A DNA stretch of 64,000 nucleotides, taken from contig QBZZ01000004.1 of the NCBI GenBank assembly GCA_003282145.1, positions 1-64,000 on the forward strand, written 5' to 3'. Position 1 is the stretch's first letter, and each line of letters begins with the position of its first letter. The notes beneath the pieces are model-generated. The model saw nothing but the letters and a program-made list of their open reading frames with translations. It made no database searches and had not been told where the DNA came from. This document shows positions 48,058 through 55,855 of the stretch, piece by piece. Source of the DNA: SAR116 cluster bacterium AG-337-N21. GTDB lineage: Bacteria > Pseudomonadota > Alphaproteobacteria > Puniceispirillales > Marisalimonadaceae. The position numbers and the translations under genes were made by a program.

Positions 48058-49007
48058 ACTGTTTCTCCAAAAGCTGAAGGAAAAAATGTTCTTTTTGCAA
48101 CACGCAATTTAGCTGATCTAGATCTTTTGTTGATTTTCATTTCATTTTCTGATGGTACGATTGGTTTTTTGGTTATGATTTCGAGGCTATTATCTCTATT
48201 GGGAGATTCGGGACGATGTCGTGACTGATTTTCTTTCTTAGCGCATTTTAAAAAGAACTTTTTTATTATTCTATCTTCAATAGAATGAAAGGATACAGCA
48301 GCCAAAATACCTTGAGGTTGGAGTATTTTCTCAGCAGCGATTAATCCTTGTTCTAACTCTGATATTTCATCATTTAAATATATTCGAATTGCTTGAAAAG
48401 TTTTAGTAGCTGCATCTATCTTTTGTTTTGATGTTGGAATTGATTTTCTTATAATGTTTGCTAATTGTCCTGTTGTTTTTATATAAGTTTTCGACCTTTC
48501 AAGAATAATATTTTTGGCTATTCTTTTCGAATAAGGTTCTTCACCTAGTTCATAAATAATGTTTGCAAGAGTATTTTCTTCAACTTTGTTTATAAATTCT
48601 TCGGCGGTGGGACCTTCTTTAGACATTCTCATATCAAGTGGACCGTTTAATTTTAGAGAAAAACCTCTGTGCTTTTGATCAAATTGGGGACTGGATACAC
48701 CTAAATCAAAGACAACCCCAGCCACTTTTTTAATTTTTAAATCATCTAAGAGATTAACTAATTGAGAGAATTTTGCATTTTTAAAAAAAAATCTGTCTTT
48801 AAAATCAATTTTAATTTTTTCTGCAAAAATTGTAGCTTCTGGATCTCTATCAAAAGCTATAACTTTACAATCTTTTTTATTTAGAATGGCTTTTGTATAT
48901 CCGCCTAACCCAAAAGTGGCATCAATGTAATATTCATGATTATTTATTGATAAGGCATTTACAACTTCATCGAGCAAAACAGGAATATGTTGAGGTATAT
49001 AAGACAT
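48054..49007 (-). CDS. rsmH: 16S rRNA (cytosine-1402-N4) methyltransferase RsmH (MraW)
   Basis: Methylates C1402 of 16S rRNA in the ribosomal P site. The 317-residue protein opens with IPQHIPVLLDEVVNAL, has the SAM motif YIDATFGLGGYTKAIL, VFDLGVSSPQFDQKHRGFS, GPLDMRMSKEGPTAEEFIN, TFQAIRIYLNDEISEL and AAVSFHSIEDRIIKKFF. All are diagnostic of MraW/RsmH. It lies between mraZ and ftsL as is conserved, starting eight bases after mraZ and overlapping ftsL by four bases. Confidence 0.97.
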   Translation of the reverse strand: MSYIPQHIPVLLDEVVNALSINNHEYYIDATFGLGGYTKAILNKKDCKVIAFDRDPEATIFAEKIKIDFKDRFFFKNAKFSQLVNLLDDLKIKKVAGVVFDLGVSSPQFDQKHRGFSLKLNGPLDMRMSKEGPTAEEFINKVEENTLANIIYELGEEPYSKRIAKNIILERSKTYIKTTGQLANIIRKSIPTSKQKIDAATKTFQAIRIYLNDEISELEQGLIAAEKILQPQGILAAVSFHSIEDRIIKKFFLKCAKKENQSRHRPESPNRDNSLEIITKKPIVPSENEMKINKRSRSAKLRVAKRTFFPSAFGETV

Positions 49008-49015
49008 TATAATAA

Positions 49016-49462
49016 TTATTCATTCTTTTTTAAAATTAATTTTGGTGGACCTTTTTCATTAAGAATTTTTTGAGATTTATTGTATTGATTTTCATATTCT
49101 GATGGAGACCAAATATAAAAAGATTCTCCTATACCCATAAATACTGCTTTACTAGTTAGGCTAGCAAAGCTCATAAGAATATCTGGAATAACGACTCTAC
49201 CATTAATATCAAATTTTATTTCAAAAGAGTCTGCCATCATCATTCTTAAAAGAAATGCATCATCTGATAATGCATCTAATTCATCAATAGCATTGATGTA
49301 CCTTTGCATTCTTGTTAGAGTGGTTCCTTCAATACATGGGAATTGGAGACTTTTGAATAATATTAAAGGTTCTTTTAATTTTTCAAGATTCATTCTGAAA
49401 GATGCTGGGATAGAAACTCTACATTTTAAATCAATCTTATTATGTGAAGTAGACAAAAACAT
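49016..49462 (-). CDS. mraZ: Transcriptional regulator MraZ
   Basis: SpoVT/AbrB-type DNA-binding protein that in Escherichia coli represses its own dcw operon. The 148-residue protein carries two AbrB-like halves. The first reads DLKCRVSIPASFR near residue 11, a degenerate form of the usual D-x-x-G-R motif with Cys for Gly. The second is the canonical DINGRVVIPDIL. The C-terminus is SPSEYENQYNKSQKIL. It is the first gene of the dcw run; TGGGA repeats of the MraZ-box type lie about 100 bases upstream. The Shine-Dalgarno (AAGG) is rather far from the ATG (about 11 bases). Confidence 0.93.
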   Translation of the reverse strand: MFLSTSHNKIDLKCRVSIPASFRMNLEKLKEPLILFKSLQFPCIEGTTLTRMQRYINAIDELDALSDDAFLLRMMMADSFEIKFDINGRVVIPDILMSFASLTSKAVFMGIGESFYIWSPSEYENQYNKSQKILNEKGPPKLILKKNE

Positions 49463-49560
49463 TGATATTAAAACCTTAAGTTATAAATAATACACATGCT
49501 TGGGATCTAAATTTTTAATTAATTAAAATTGATACCAAGTAATTAATATTATTTATATTA

Positions 49561-49596
49561 TGGGATAACATGGGATTTTATGGTAGTCAATGGGAA
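49561..49596 (+). promoter_or_regulatory. Phased TGGGA direct repeats, probable MraZ operator
   Basis: The plus strand reads TGGGAT, TGGGAT, TGGTAG, TGGGAA starting at 49561, 49571, 49581 and 49591, an exact 10-base period. A further TGGGAT at 49501 is in phase (60 bases away). Known MraZ boxes are TGGGN direct repeats separated by five bases upstream of mraZ. Here the repeats lie 99-134 bases upstream of the mraZ ATG but on the strand opposite to mraZ. The minus strand also has TTGACT within them (49585-49590), a possible -35. The rest of the gap 49463-49646 is AT-rich with no other clear signal. Confidence 0.6.
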
Positions 49597-49646
49597 ATTG
49601 ATTAGTTTTATGCTATTATTTTTTAAATTTTAACTCTAAACAAATT

Positions 49647-49987
49647 GTCAGAGAGCAATAAGCCGGGTTTTGTATCAAAATTTTGATTGTAGTTATTAAT
49701 CTTGAAAATTTGTTACCAAATTTTTCTAGCGACCTACCCAAGAAACTTTTTAGAAATCGAATAAGTGTTTCTTCTATTTGGTCTTGCTCCAGGTGGGGTT
49801 TACAAAGCTATTTCTATTGCTAGGAATACGGTGCGCTCTTACCACACCATTTCACCCTTACCAAAAAATGGCGGTATATTTTCTGTTGCACTTTCCCTAG
49901 GGTTGCCCCTGCTGGATGTTATCCAGCACCTTATTTCTATGGAGCCCGGACTTTCCTCTTTAAAAAGCAACTACATTACTCTCTGAC
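49647..49987 (-). ncRNA. rnpB: RNase P RNA (M1 RNA)
   Basis: Catalytic RNA of RNase P, which matures tRNA 5' ends. Read on the minus strand, the ends pair as P1 (GTCAGAGAG at 49987-49979 with CTCTCTGAC at 49655-49647). Near the 5' end is the conserved GAGGAAAGTCCGGGCTCC. Within the molecule are CAGGGGCAACCCTAGGGAAAG-like P10-P11 core bases (split here as CAGCAGGGGCAACC and CTAGGGAAAGTGC), GGTAAGAGCGCACC, and TTGGGTAGGTCGCT before the 3' AACCCGGCTTATTGCT. The last contains GGCTTA in the place where CCA-binding L15 bases and the P4 3' strand are found. About 341 nt, type A-like. It lies upstream of mraZ on the same strand. Confidence 0.93.
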
Positions 49988-49993
49988 CATATC

Positions 49994-50021
49994 AAAGTAT
50001 AATGTTTAAATTTTTGGTCAA
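49994..50021 (-). promoter_or_regulatory. Candidate rnpB promoter
   Basis: On the minus strand TTGACC (50021-50016) is followed after 16 bases by TACTTT (49999-49994), with TATACT overlapping it two bases upstream. The predicted RNA 5' end at 49987 is about seven bases after the -10, as expected. It lies between the restored uup stop (50040-50042) and rnpB, so rnpB appears to have its own promoter. Confidence 0.5.
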
Positions 50022-50039
50022 CATATAATTATTTAAACT

Positions 50040-51859
50040 TCACTGTTTATTGATTTCATCATTTAAAATTTGTATTTCTAGCCATCGCTCTTCGGCAAAA
50101 GATAAATTTTTTTTTATTTCAACTATTTGGTTTATTGTATCATCAAAAGTTTTTTTATCATTATTGTATAAATTTTCTTTACTTAAGAAACTTTCCAAAT
50201 TTTCAAGTTCTTTTTCCATTTCTTCAATTTTTTGAGGAAGAATCTTTAAATCATATGTCTCTTTAAATGTAAGCTTTTTTTTCTTAATATATTTTCTTCA
50301 GATTTTTTATTAATCAATTCTTTCTTTTTAAAATTAGTTTGAGTTTCACTTAATTTTAATTTAGACAAGCCGTATTTTTCATTATAATTTGAAAAATTTC
50401 CTTCATGTTTTAGAATCTTACCATTATTTTCAAAAACTATAAGTTTATCGATTGTATGGTCGAGAAAAAATCTGTCATGACTAATAATTAGAACTGTTCC
50501 ATCATAATTTTTAACATTTTCCTTTAAAAGATTTAGTGTTTCAAAATCTAAATCATTGGTAGGTTCGTCTAAAACTAAAAAATTATGCTCATTTAAAAAT
50601 AACTTGGCAAGTAGTAGTCTTGCTTTTTCACCGCCTGACAATGTAGAATTACTTTGCAATGATTTTTTTTCATCAAATAGAAATTTTTTTAAATATGATA
50701 AAACATGAATTTTTTCTCTTTTGAAGTCAACATAATCGCCGCTTTCAGTCATTGTCCTCCATGGTGTACTATCTAAATCAATACTTTCTTTATTTTGATC
50801 AAAATATTTGATTTTTACATGTTCTCCTACTTTTATTCTACCAGTGGTTGGAGAAATAACCCCTTGCAAAATTTTTATCAAAGTAGTTTTTCCAGTACCA
50901 TTTGCTCCTATTATACCTATTCTACTCTTACGTATAATTTTAAGACTAAAATTCGAAATAATATTGATTTTATTACCATCTTTATGCGCAAATGATATAT
51001 CTAACGCCTCAACTATATTCACACCTGATTCATTTGTTTTACGAAGATCTAAATCTATTGATTTGCCCTCAATTATTTTTGTATCCTTAAAATTTTGAGA
51101 TAATTTTTCCAAAGCTCTAACTCTGCCCATATTTCTTTTTCTTCTGGCCGATATTCCTTCAATAGACCACTTTGTTTCACTCTTAATTTTTTGTTTTAAT
51201 TTGTGAGATTTAATTTTCTCAACTTCGATTAATTCTTTAGACCATTTATTAAAGTTCTTAAATGGTCCTTCAATTTTCAAAATTTTTCTATTATGAAGCC
51301 AAAATGTTTTAGTACCAATTTTCTTCAAGAATTCTTGGTCATGACTAACAATAACCATTGTTTTTTTTAGAAATAACAGTTTTCTTTCGAGCCAATCTAT
51401 TGTTGGTAAGTCTATATGATTGGTTGGCTCATCTAAAAGCAGAACATCAGATTCACTTAGAATTGATTTTGCAATATAAATTTTACGAATTTCCCCTCCT
51501 GAAAGTTTTTTTTTATAGTTTATGTTCTTGAGGTTTAATTGATCAATAATATCATCAACTTTGGATAAATCTGGAAATTCAATATCTTTTATTAAGAAAT
51601 CAACAAGATTTTTAATAAAGGGTTCAGGTGGATCTTGTTCTAAATAAAACAATTTTAGATTTGGTGAAAACCACATTATTCCATCATCAACTTCTTCAGT
51701 CTTTTTTAAAATTTTTAAAAGTGAACTTTTACCACATCCATTTTCACCAACTAAAATAATACGATCATACTCGTGGATAGAGATATCAGCACTACTTAAT
51801 AGTATTTTATTTGATCGTGTAATTTTTAAGTTTTGGATTGTAATTAATGGTTTGGACAT
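50040..51859 (-). CDS. uup: ABC-F ATPase Uup, reading frame interrupted at an A8 tract
   Basis: Soluble ABC-F ATPase that binds branched DNA and ribosomes in E. coli. The start is the ATG at 51859 (MSKPLITIQNLK), not the in-frame ATG at 51901 inside the upstream gene. It has two cassettes: Walker A GENGCGKS and GANGTGKT, signatures LSGGEIRKIYIAK and LSGGEKARLLLAK, Walker B LLDEPTNHID and VLDEPTNDLD. The frame ends at 50246 with 537 residues. However, a -1 shift at the A8 tract (50282-50275) opens a frame reading KKKLTFKETYDLKILPQKIEE and on to RWLEIQILNDEINKQ, stopping at 50040. That is the Uup C-terminal coiled-coil domain, giving 606 residues, the normal length. Frameshift, recoding site or sequence error cannot be separated here. 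Confidence 0.85.
50275..50282 (-). other. A8 slippery tract and apparent -1 frameshift in uup
   Basis: In the uup coding direction the codons are AGA AAA AAA AGC. The embedded heptamer A-AAA-AAA matches the X-XXY-YYZ rule for -1 ribosomal slippage, similar to the A-AAA-AAG site of E. coli dnaX. After a -1 slip the next codons are AAG CTT ACA and the conserved C-terminal domain is read. The tract also suits transcriptional slippage or a homopolymer sequencing error. I see no GC-rich stimulatory hairpin immediately downstream. Confidence 0.7.
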
Positions 51860-51869
51860 TTTTACAAAA

Positions 51870-52589
51870 TTATCTCTGCTTTTGGATAATATCCCACGCA
51901 TTATTAATTTCCTTAAGACGTGAGGTACTTTTTTGGATAAGATCTTGCGGGATACCCTGTGAAATTAATCGATCAGGATGGTGATTGATTGCAAGCTCTT
52001 TCCATTTTTGTTTAATTTCTTCAGTTGGGGCATTTTGTGAGACACCTAAAATTTGATAAGGATCTGAATAAATACCCGATTTTGATGAATATATCCTTTC
52101 AAAATCTTCATTTGAAAAACCAAAAATCTCCCCAACTTTTTTCAAATAATCAATTTCTGGAATTGTGATTTTACCATCAGCTTGAGCAATAATAATAAGA
52201 AGTGTAAGTAATTCTTCTAATACAGAAGAATTATTTTCTAATAAATCACTGATTTGTTTAGCATAGACTTCAAAGCCATCAGTTGTTTTTTTTGCTTGAT
52301 CCCATAACTTGGCTACATTTTTAATCTCATTTTCTGGAACATTTATTTTTTCTTTAAAAGCTTTTATTTCCTCTATCGTTACTTTACCGTCTGCTTTTGC
52401 CATTTTAGCTGATAGAACTATCACCCCAATCGTAAAGCCAATTTGTTTTAATGCTGTTTCTTCTGGTAATTTTTGTTCTGTTTTAATTTTGTCCATAGCA
52501 TGGCCTGCTACACCTCCTAAAAATGCTCCTAAAGGACCTCCAAATGCAAAACCTGTTGCTCCGCCTATAATTTTTCCCCATATACTCAT
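51870..52589 (-). CDS. TerB and J-domain protein (DjlA-like)
   Basis: A 239-residue DnaJ co-chaperone-type protein. The N-terminus is a glycine-rich segment (IIGGATGFAFGGPLGAFLGGVAG, about 7-29) like the glycine-zipper membrane anchor of DjlA. A TerB domain of acidic helices follows (AKMAKADGKVTIEEIKAFK and IAQADGKITIPEIDYLKKV, about 55-155). The C-terminal J domain (about 172-239, DPYQILGVSQNAPTEEIKQKWKELAINHHPDRL) has the HPD tripeptide needed to stimulate DnaK. It ends 11 bases before the uup start, so the two are probably one transcript. The family is clear; the client is unknown. Confidence 0.85.
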   Translation of the reverse strand: MSIWGKIIGGATGFAFGGPLGAFLGGVAGHAMDKIKTEQKLPEETALKQIGFTIGVIVLSAKMAKADGKVTIEEIKAFKEKINVPENEIKNVAKLWDQAKKTTDGFEVYAKQISDLLENNSSVLEELLTLLIIIAQADGKITIPEIDYLKKVGEIFGFSNEDFERIYSSKSGIYSDPYQILGVSQNAPTEEIKQKWKELAINHHPDRLISQGIPQDLIQKSTSRLKEINNAWDIIQKQR

Positions 52590-52700
52590 ATATTACCTAT
52601 TACATTTAAGATTCATGCCGTACAAGTAAAATTAAATTGGCTTAGTAGTGTAAATATGTATAAATCTAATATTTATATCAATTCTTATGGAGTAACTGTT

Positions 52701-52922
52701 TTGATAGAAGAATATGATTTCACTGGATTAAAGTGTCCGTTACCAGTTTTAAAAGCAAAAAGGGTTTTAAAAACATTAGATAAAGGTAAAGCTGTTGTAT
52801 TTATTTCAGATGATCCTGCTAGTCCGATTGATTTCTCGCATTTTTCTGAAAATGAAGGATATGATGTTTCAATAAAAAGTTTAGAAACTGGTAAACACTA
52901 TTTTACTCTTTATAAAATATAA
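52701..52922 (+). CDS. TusA/SirA-family sulfur-carrier protein
   Basis: Small sulfur-carrier protein; family members pass persulfide sulfur for tRNA thiolation or cofactor synthesis. The conserved motif DFTGLKCPLPVLKAKRVL places the persulfide-carrying cysteine in CPLP, followed by the IF3-like beta-alpha-beta fold and DDPASPIDFSHFSENEGYDV. I choose the TTG at 52701 (73 residues, the usual size): GGAG lies eight bases upstream and the product starts just before the first strand. An in-frame ATG at 52656 would add 15 residues unlike the family. No other tus genes are visible, so the exact pathway is open. Confidence 0.85.
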   Translation: MIEEYDFTGLKCPLPVLKAKRVLKTLDKGKAVVFISDDPASPIDFSHFSENEGYDVSIKSLETGKHYFTLYKI

Positions 52923-52946
52923 ATTTAGAGCTTTTGATGAAGTAAC

Positions 52947-53684
52947 ATGAATATTTTAAGATCTTTTTTATTTAATATTCAATTCTACATTGGGACTTGT
53001 ATTTTAGTCACGATATGTTTGCCATGTCTTTTATTTCCAAGACCAGTTGTTATTTTTGTTAATAGGATTTGGTGTCTTATAATGACTAAAGGAATGAAAT
53101 GGTGGCTAAATACAGATATCAGAGTAATTGGTAAAATTCCTTCAAAAAATAAAGTTGTTATATATGCTATAAAGCACCAATCTGCTTGGGAAACTGTTTT
53201 TTGTACGGACCTTTTCTCAATGCCATCAATAGTTTTAAAAAAAGCTTTGATTTTTTTACCTGTAATTGGTTTATATTTTTTAAGATCTGGGGCTATTCCA
53301 ATCACAAGAGATCAAGGTATAAACGCACTAAAAAAAATGGGAAGAAATGCTAAGCGAGCAGTAAAAGAAAAACGATCAATGATGATTTTTCCTCAAGGAA
53401 CTAGGGTGTCACCTGGCGATTCTACTAAGGAAAAACCATATCTCCCTGGAGTGTTTTTTTTATACTCTCAAACTAAAGTTTCAGTAATTCCAGTTGCTCA
53501 TAATGCTGGTTTGTTATGGCCTAAAAATAGTTTTATCAAATACCCTAGTAGGCTTAAATCAAAATCTGTTACTATAAAAATTCTTCCTGAGATACAACCA
53601 GGTTTGTCAAAAATAGAATTTTTAAAAAAATTAGAAACTATCATTGAAAATAGTTCAAACGAGTTAATAAAATTGGAGAGTTAA
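52947..53684 (+). CDS. plsC: 1-acyl-sn-glycerol-3-phosphate acyltransferase (PlsC family)
   Basis: Membrane-associated acyltransferase making phosphatidic acid from lysophosphatidic acid. The 245-residue protein has an N-terminal membrane helix (about 7-31) and the acyltransferase motifs: block I KHQSAWET (H-x4-E in place of the common H-x4-D), block II FLRSGAIPITRD and block III FPQGTR. Block IV is VIPVAHNAGLLWP. The HQSAWET form is common in alphaproteobacterial homologues. An adjacent gene, DUF2237, starts two bases after the stop. Acyl-acceptor specificity cannot be fixed from sequence, so a related lysophospholipid or ornithine-lipid acyltransferase is possible. Confidence 0.85.
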   Translation: MNILRSFLFNIQFYIGTCILVTICLPCLLFPRPVVIFVNRIWCLIMTKGMKWWLNTDIRVIGKIPSKNKVVIYAIKHQSAWETVFCTDLFSMPSIVLKKALIFLPVIGLYFLRSGAIPITRDQGINALKKMGRNAKRAVKEKRSMMIFPQGTRVSPGDSTKEKPYLPGVFFLYSQTKVSVIPVAHNAGLLWPKNSFIKYPSRLKSKSVTIKILPEIQPGLSKIEFLKKLETIIENSSNELIKLES

Positions 53685-53686
53685 TA

Positions 53687-54091
53687 ATGGATGGTTTTTC
53701 TAATGGCGGTGGAAATAATAAGCAATTAAATGTTCTTGGAAATGATCTTGAGCCTTGCAAGCTTTCTAATGACAAATCTGACGTTACTACTGGGTTTTAC
53801 AGAGATAACTGTTGTAACACAGGCTTAGATGATTTAGGACTCCATACAGTTTGTTGTATAATGACAAAAGTTTTTTTATCTTTTTCAAAATCAGTTGGTA
53901 ATGACCTAAGCACGCCTATACCTGAATATAATTTTAAAGGATTAACTGAGGGTGACAGTTGGTGTCTTTGTGCCTCAAGGTGGCAAGAAGCATTTGAAGC
54001 AGGTAAAGCTCCTAAAGTAATATTAAAATCAACTAATATAGCCACTCTTTCATTGGTAAAATTAGACGATTTAAAAAGATACTCTGTTTAG
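53687..54091 (+). CDS. DUF2237 family protein
   Basis: A 134-residue cytoplasmic protein of the DUF2237 family, with no established function. The family pattern is clear: NVLGNDLEPCKL, TGFYRDNCCNTGLDDLGLHTVCCIMTKVFLSFSKSVGNDLSTPIPEYNF split across conserved cysteines, then GDSWCLCASRWQEAFEAGKAPKV. The conserved cysteines (in EPC, NCC, TVCC and CLC) suggest metal binding or redox chemistry, which is only an inference. It is two bases downstream of the PlsC-like gene and 19 bases upstream of a 62-residue unknown, so the three are probably cotranscribed. Confidence 0.85.
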   Translation: MDGFSNGGGNNKQLNVLGNDLEPCKLSNDKSDVTTGFYRDNCCNTGLDDLGLHTVCCIMTKVFLSFSKSVGNDLSTPIPEYNFKGLTEGDSWCLCASRWQEAFEAGKAPKVILKSTNIATLSLVKLDDLKRYSV

Positions 54092-54110
54092 AATTAAAAG
54101 GAGGTAAATT

Positions 54111-54299
54111 ATGTATTTAGATCAAAAGGTAAAGGTTGATTGTACCGACCACGGTACTCAAAATGACGGTAAAATCGTAAGAATTTATCCAAATGGAATT
54201 GATGTAGAAGTTTCAGGTACTATAATAAAATTGAAAAAAACAAAACCAAATTTTTATGTAGGATCGACAGCAGGTCTGGAGTTTGTAGTTAAAACTTAA
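54111..54299 (+). CDS. Uncharacterised 62-residue protein
   Basis: I do not recognise this protein. It has no signal peptide or membrane segment. The pattern of alternating hydrophobic residues (QKVKVDCTDHGTQ, GKIVRIYPNGIDVEV, TIIKLKKT, AGLEFVVKT) suggests a small all-beta domain, perhaps SH3- or KOW-like. A near-perfect AAAGGAGGT lies six bases before the ATG, the strongest Shine-Dalgarno I noticed in the window, which supports real and abundant translation. It ends four bases before the convergent bactofilin gene. Confidence 0.65.
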   Translation: MYLDQKVKVDCTDHGTQNDGKIVRIYPNGIDVEVSGTIIKLKKTKPNFYVGSTAGLEFVVKT

Positions 54300-54303
54300 G
54301 TTA

Positions 54304-54714
54304 CTAATCAGCTACTTTGTGCATTATTCCAACAACTTTTTCTTCTTTTTGTTCTGCCTGCTTCATACCGGCAACGTTTATAACACCACCCTCAAATACA
54401 GCAATTTGCTTATAAACTATATCACCTGATATTGCTCCATTTTCCATTATAACAATACTATCTGAGTTAATTTTACCGCTCACATTCCCACTTACAATAA
54501 GCTCAGTCGATTTTATAGAACCTTCAATAATGCCTTTTTCGTCAACTATTATTTGATCAGCTGAAAGCTCGCCTATAAACTTATTCCTAATCAGAATAGA
54601 GCCAGATGTATTATATTTACCTTCAAAAACTCCATCCCCGTCTAGTTGTGAACAGGTTTCTAGATTTTTAACCTTGTCTTTAAGAGGTGAAGATATACGA
54701 CTTATTTTTATCAT
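54304..54714 (-). CDS. Bactofilin (polymer-forming cytoskeletal protein)
   Basis: Self-polymerising cytoskeletal protein; family members position cell-wall enzymes and other proteins at the membrane. The 136-residue protein has the DUF583 right-handed beta-helix core (about 28-110), seen as repeated short strands with glycines: FEGKYNTSGSILIRNKFIGEL, IIEGSIKSTELIVSGNVSG, IVIMENGAISGDIVYKQIAVFEGGVI. The tails are short and polar. It is a lone gene, divergent from nudC across 189 AT-rich bases in which I see no distinct feature. No M23 peptidase partner is adjacent. Confidence 0.87.
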   Translation of the reverse strand: MIKISRISSPLKDKVKNLETCSQLDGDGVFEGKYNTSGSILIRNKFIGELSADQIIVDEKGIIEGSIKSTELIVSGNVSGKINSDSIVIMENGAISGDIVYKQIAVFEGGVINVAGMKQAEQKEEKVVGIMHKVAD

Positions 54715-54903
54715 AATAATTTCCTTTTTAGAAGTTTAAGTTTCTCTTTTACTATTCTTATCAGCAAGATAAAAATATAACCAATTGAAAAATATGGTTT
54801 TTTATTATTATTTTTTTTCATCTAATTTTACGTATATTTATTTAAGAGAATCAGTTTATAAAGCTATTATTGAAATAATAATGTCATATTTTGAGGTAAT
54901 ACA

Positions 54904-55833
54904 ATGCAACAACCATTTTACGCTAGCCCTAAAATAAATCGTCACGGAGATTATAGAAATAACAAGAAACTAATTGAAAAAATTATGGTTGATGAAAATA
55001 CGAAATTTATAGCTTATTTTAATGGAAAAAATTTTTTCAAAAAAATAAATGAAAATATTGAGGCATTAAAATTAGATAACAAACAAATAAAAAAGTTTTT
55101 TCCAAAAGAAATTAAAAATCCAATTTTTTTGGGTGTGGCTAATAACACTAATTATGTAGGTTTAGATTTAAGTAAACAAGACCTTAATTTGGATTTATGG
55201 TTAAAAGAAAATGAAGTAATTGTTGAAGATCTTAGAAAATACGGACCCTCATTGAATGACATAGATGCTTCTTTTTTAGCGCTAACTAATGGGATGTTTT
55301 TTTGGCATAATACTCATCAATTTTGTGGCTCATGTGGATTTAAAAATACGTCTAAAGAGGGTGGTTTTGTAAAAATTTGTTCTAATGATAAATGTGGTAA
55401 AAGTCACTTTCCAAGAACTGATCCAGCTATAATCACCCTAATTTCCTTTAATGATAAGATTTTGTTAGGAAGATCTGCTAGATTTCCCAAAGGTATGTAC
55501 AGTACCCTTGCTGGCTTCGTTGAACCTGGAGAAAGTCTTGAACAAGCCCTTGAAAGAGAAGTCTTTGAAGAAGTTGGAGTAAAAGTTAGGAATCTAGAAT
55601 ATTTTGATTCACAACCTTGGCCTTTTCCTGCCTCATTAATGTTAGGTTTTTTTGCTGAGGCTACTAGTGAAAATTTGAACATTGATTATAATGAAATAGA
55701 AGATGCGCATTGGTTTTCAATAGAAGAATTAAAAACTTTACAACATCCTTCAATTATTGGGGAGTTTAAGCTACCTAGGATTGACTCTATCGCCAGAAGA
55801 TTGGTCGATAATTGGATTAATAAATTTAATTAA
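54904..55833 (+). CDS. nudC: NAD(H) pyrophosphatase / decapping enzyme NudC
   Basis: Nudix hydrolase that cleaves NAD(H) to NMN(H) and AMP and removes NAD caps from RNA. The 309-residue protein has an N-terminal NUDIX-like domain, a zinc ribbon (FCGSCGF and CSNDKCGKSHFPRTDPAII) and the Nudix box from Gly204 to Val226 (GFVEPGESLEQALEREVFEEVGV with the REVFEE core). The NudC-specific SQPWPFPASLMLGF appears just after as DSQPWPFPASLMLGFFAEA. TGAGGTAA upstream supports the ATG. An OYE-family gene follows after 22 bases. Confidence 0.94.
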   Translation: MQQPFYASPKINRHGDYRNNKKLIEKIMVDENTKFIAYFNGKNFFKKINENIEALKLDNKQIKKFFPKEIKNPIFLGVANNTNYVGLDLSKQDLNLDLWLKENEVIVEDLRKYGPSLNDIDASFLALTNGMFFWHNTHQFCGSCGFKNTSKEGGFVKICSNDKCGKSHFPRTDPAIITLISFNDKILLGRSARFPKGMYSTLAGFVEPGESLEQALEREVFEEVGVKVRNLEYFDSQPWPFPASLMLGFFAEATSENLNIDYNEIEDAHWFSIEELKTLQHPSIIGEFKLPRIDSIARRLVDNWINKFN

Positions 55834-55855
55834 ATAATATAAGAAAAGGATAATC

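Noticed and set aside
49765-49986. Plus-strand open frame of 73 codons
   Set aside because: It lies entirely within and opposite to the RNase P RNA gene, whose conserved core explains the sequence.
50246-51859. Calling uup simply a pseudogene
   Set aside because: Both ABC cassettes are intact, and the C-terminal domain in the shifted frame shows no stops or decay, so a recoding site or sequence error is at least as likely.
51860-51901. Upstream in-frame ATG for uup at 51901
   Set aside because: It lies inside the TerB/J-domain gene and adds 14 residues before the conserved MSKPLITIQNL start; the ATG at 51859 fits the family.
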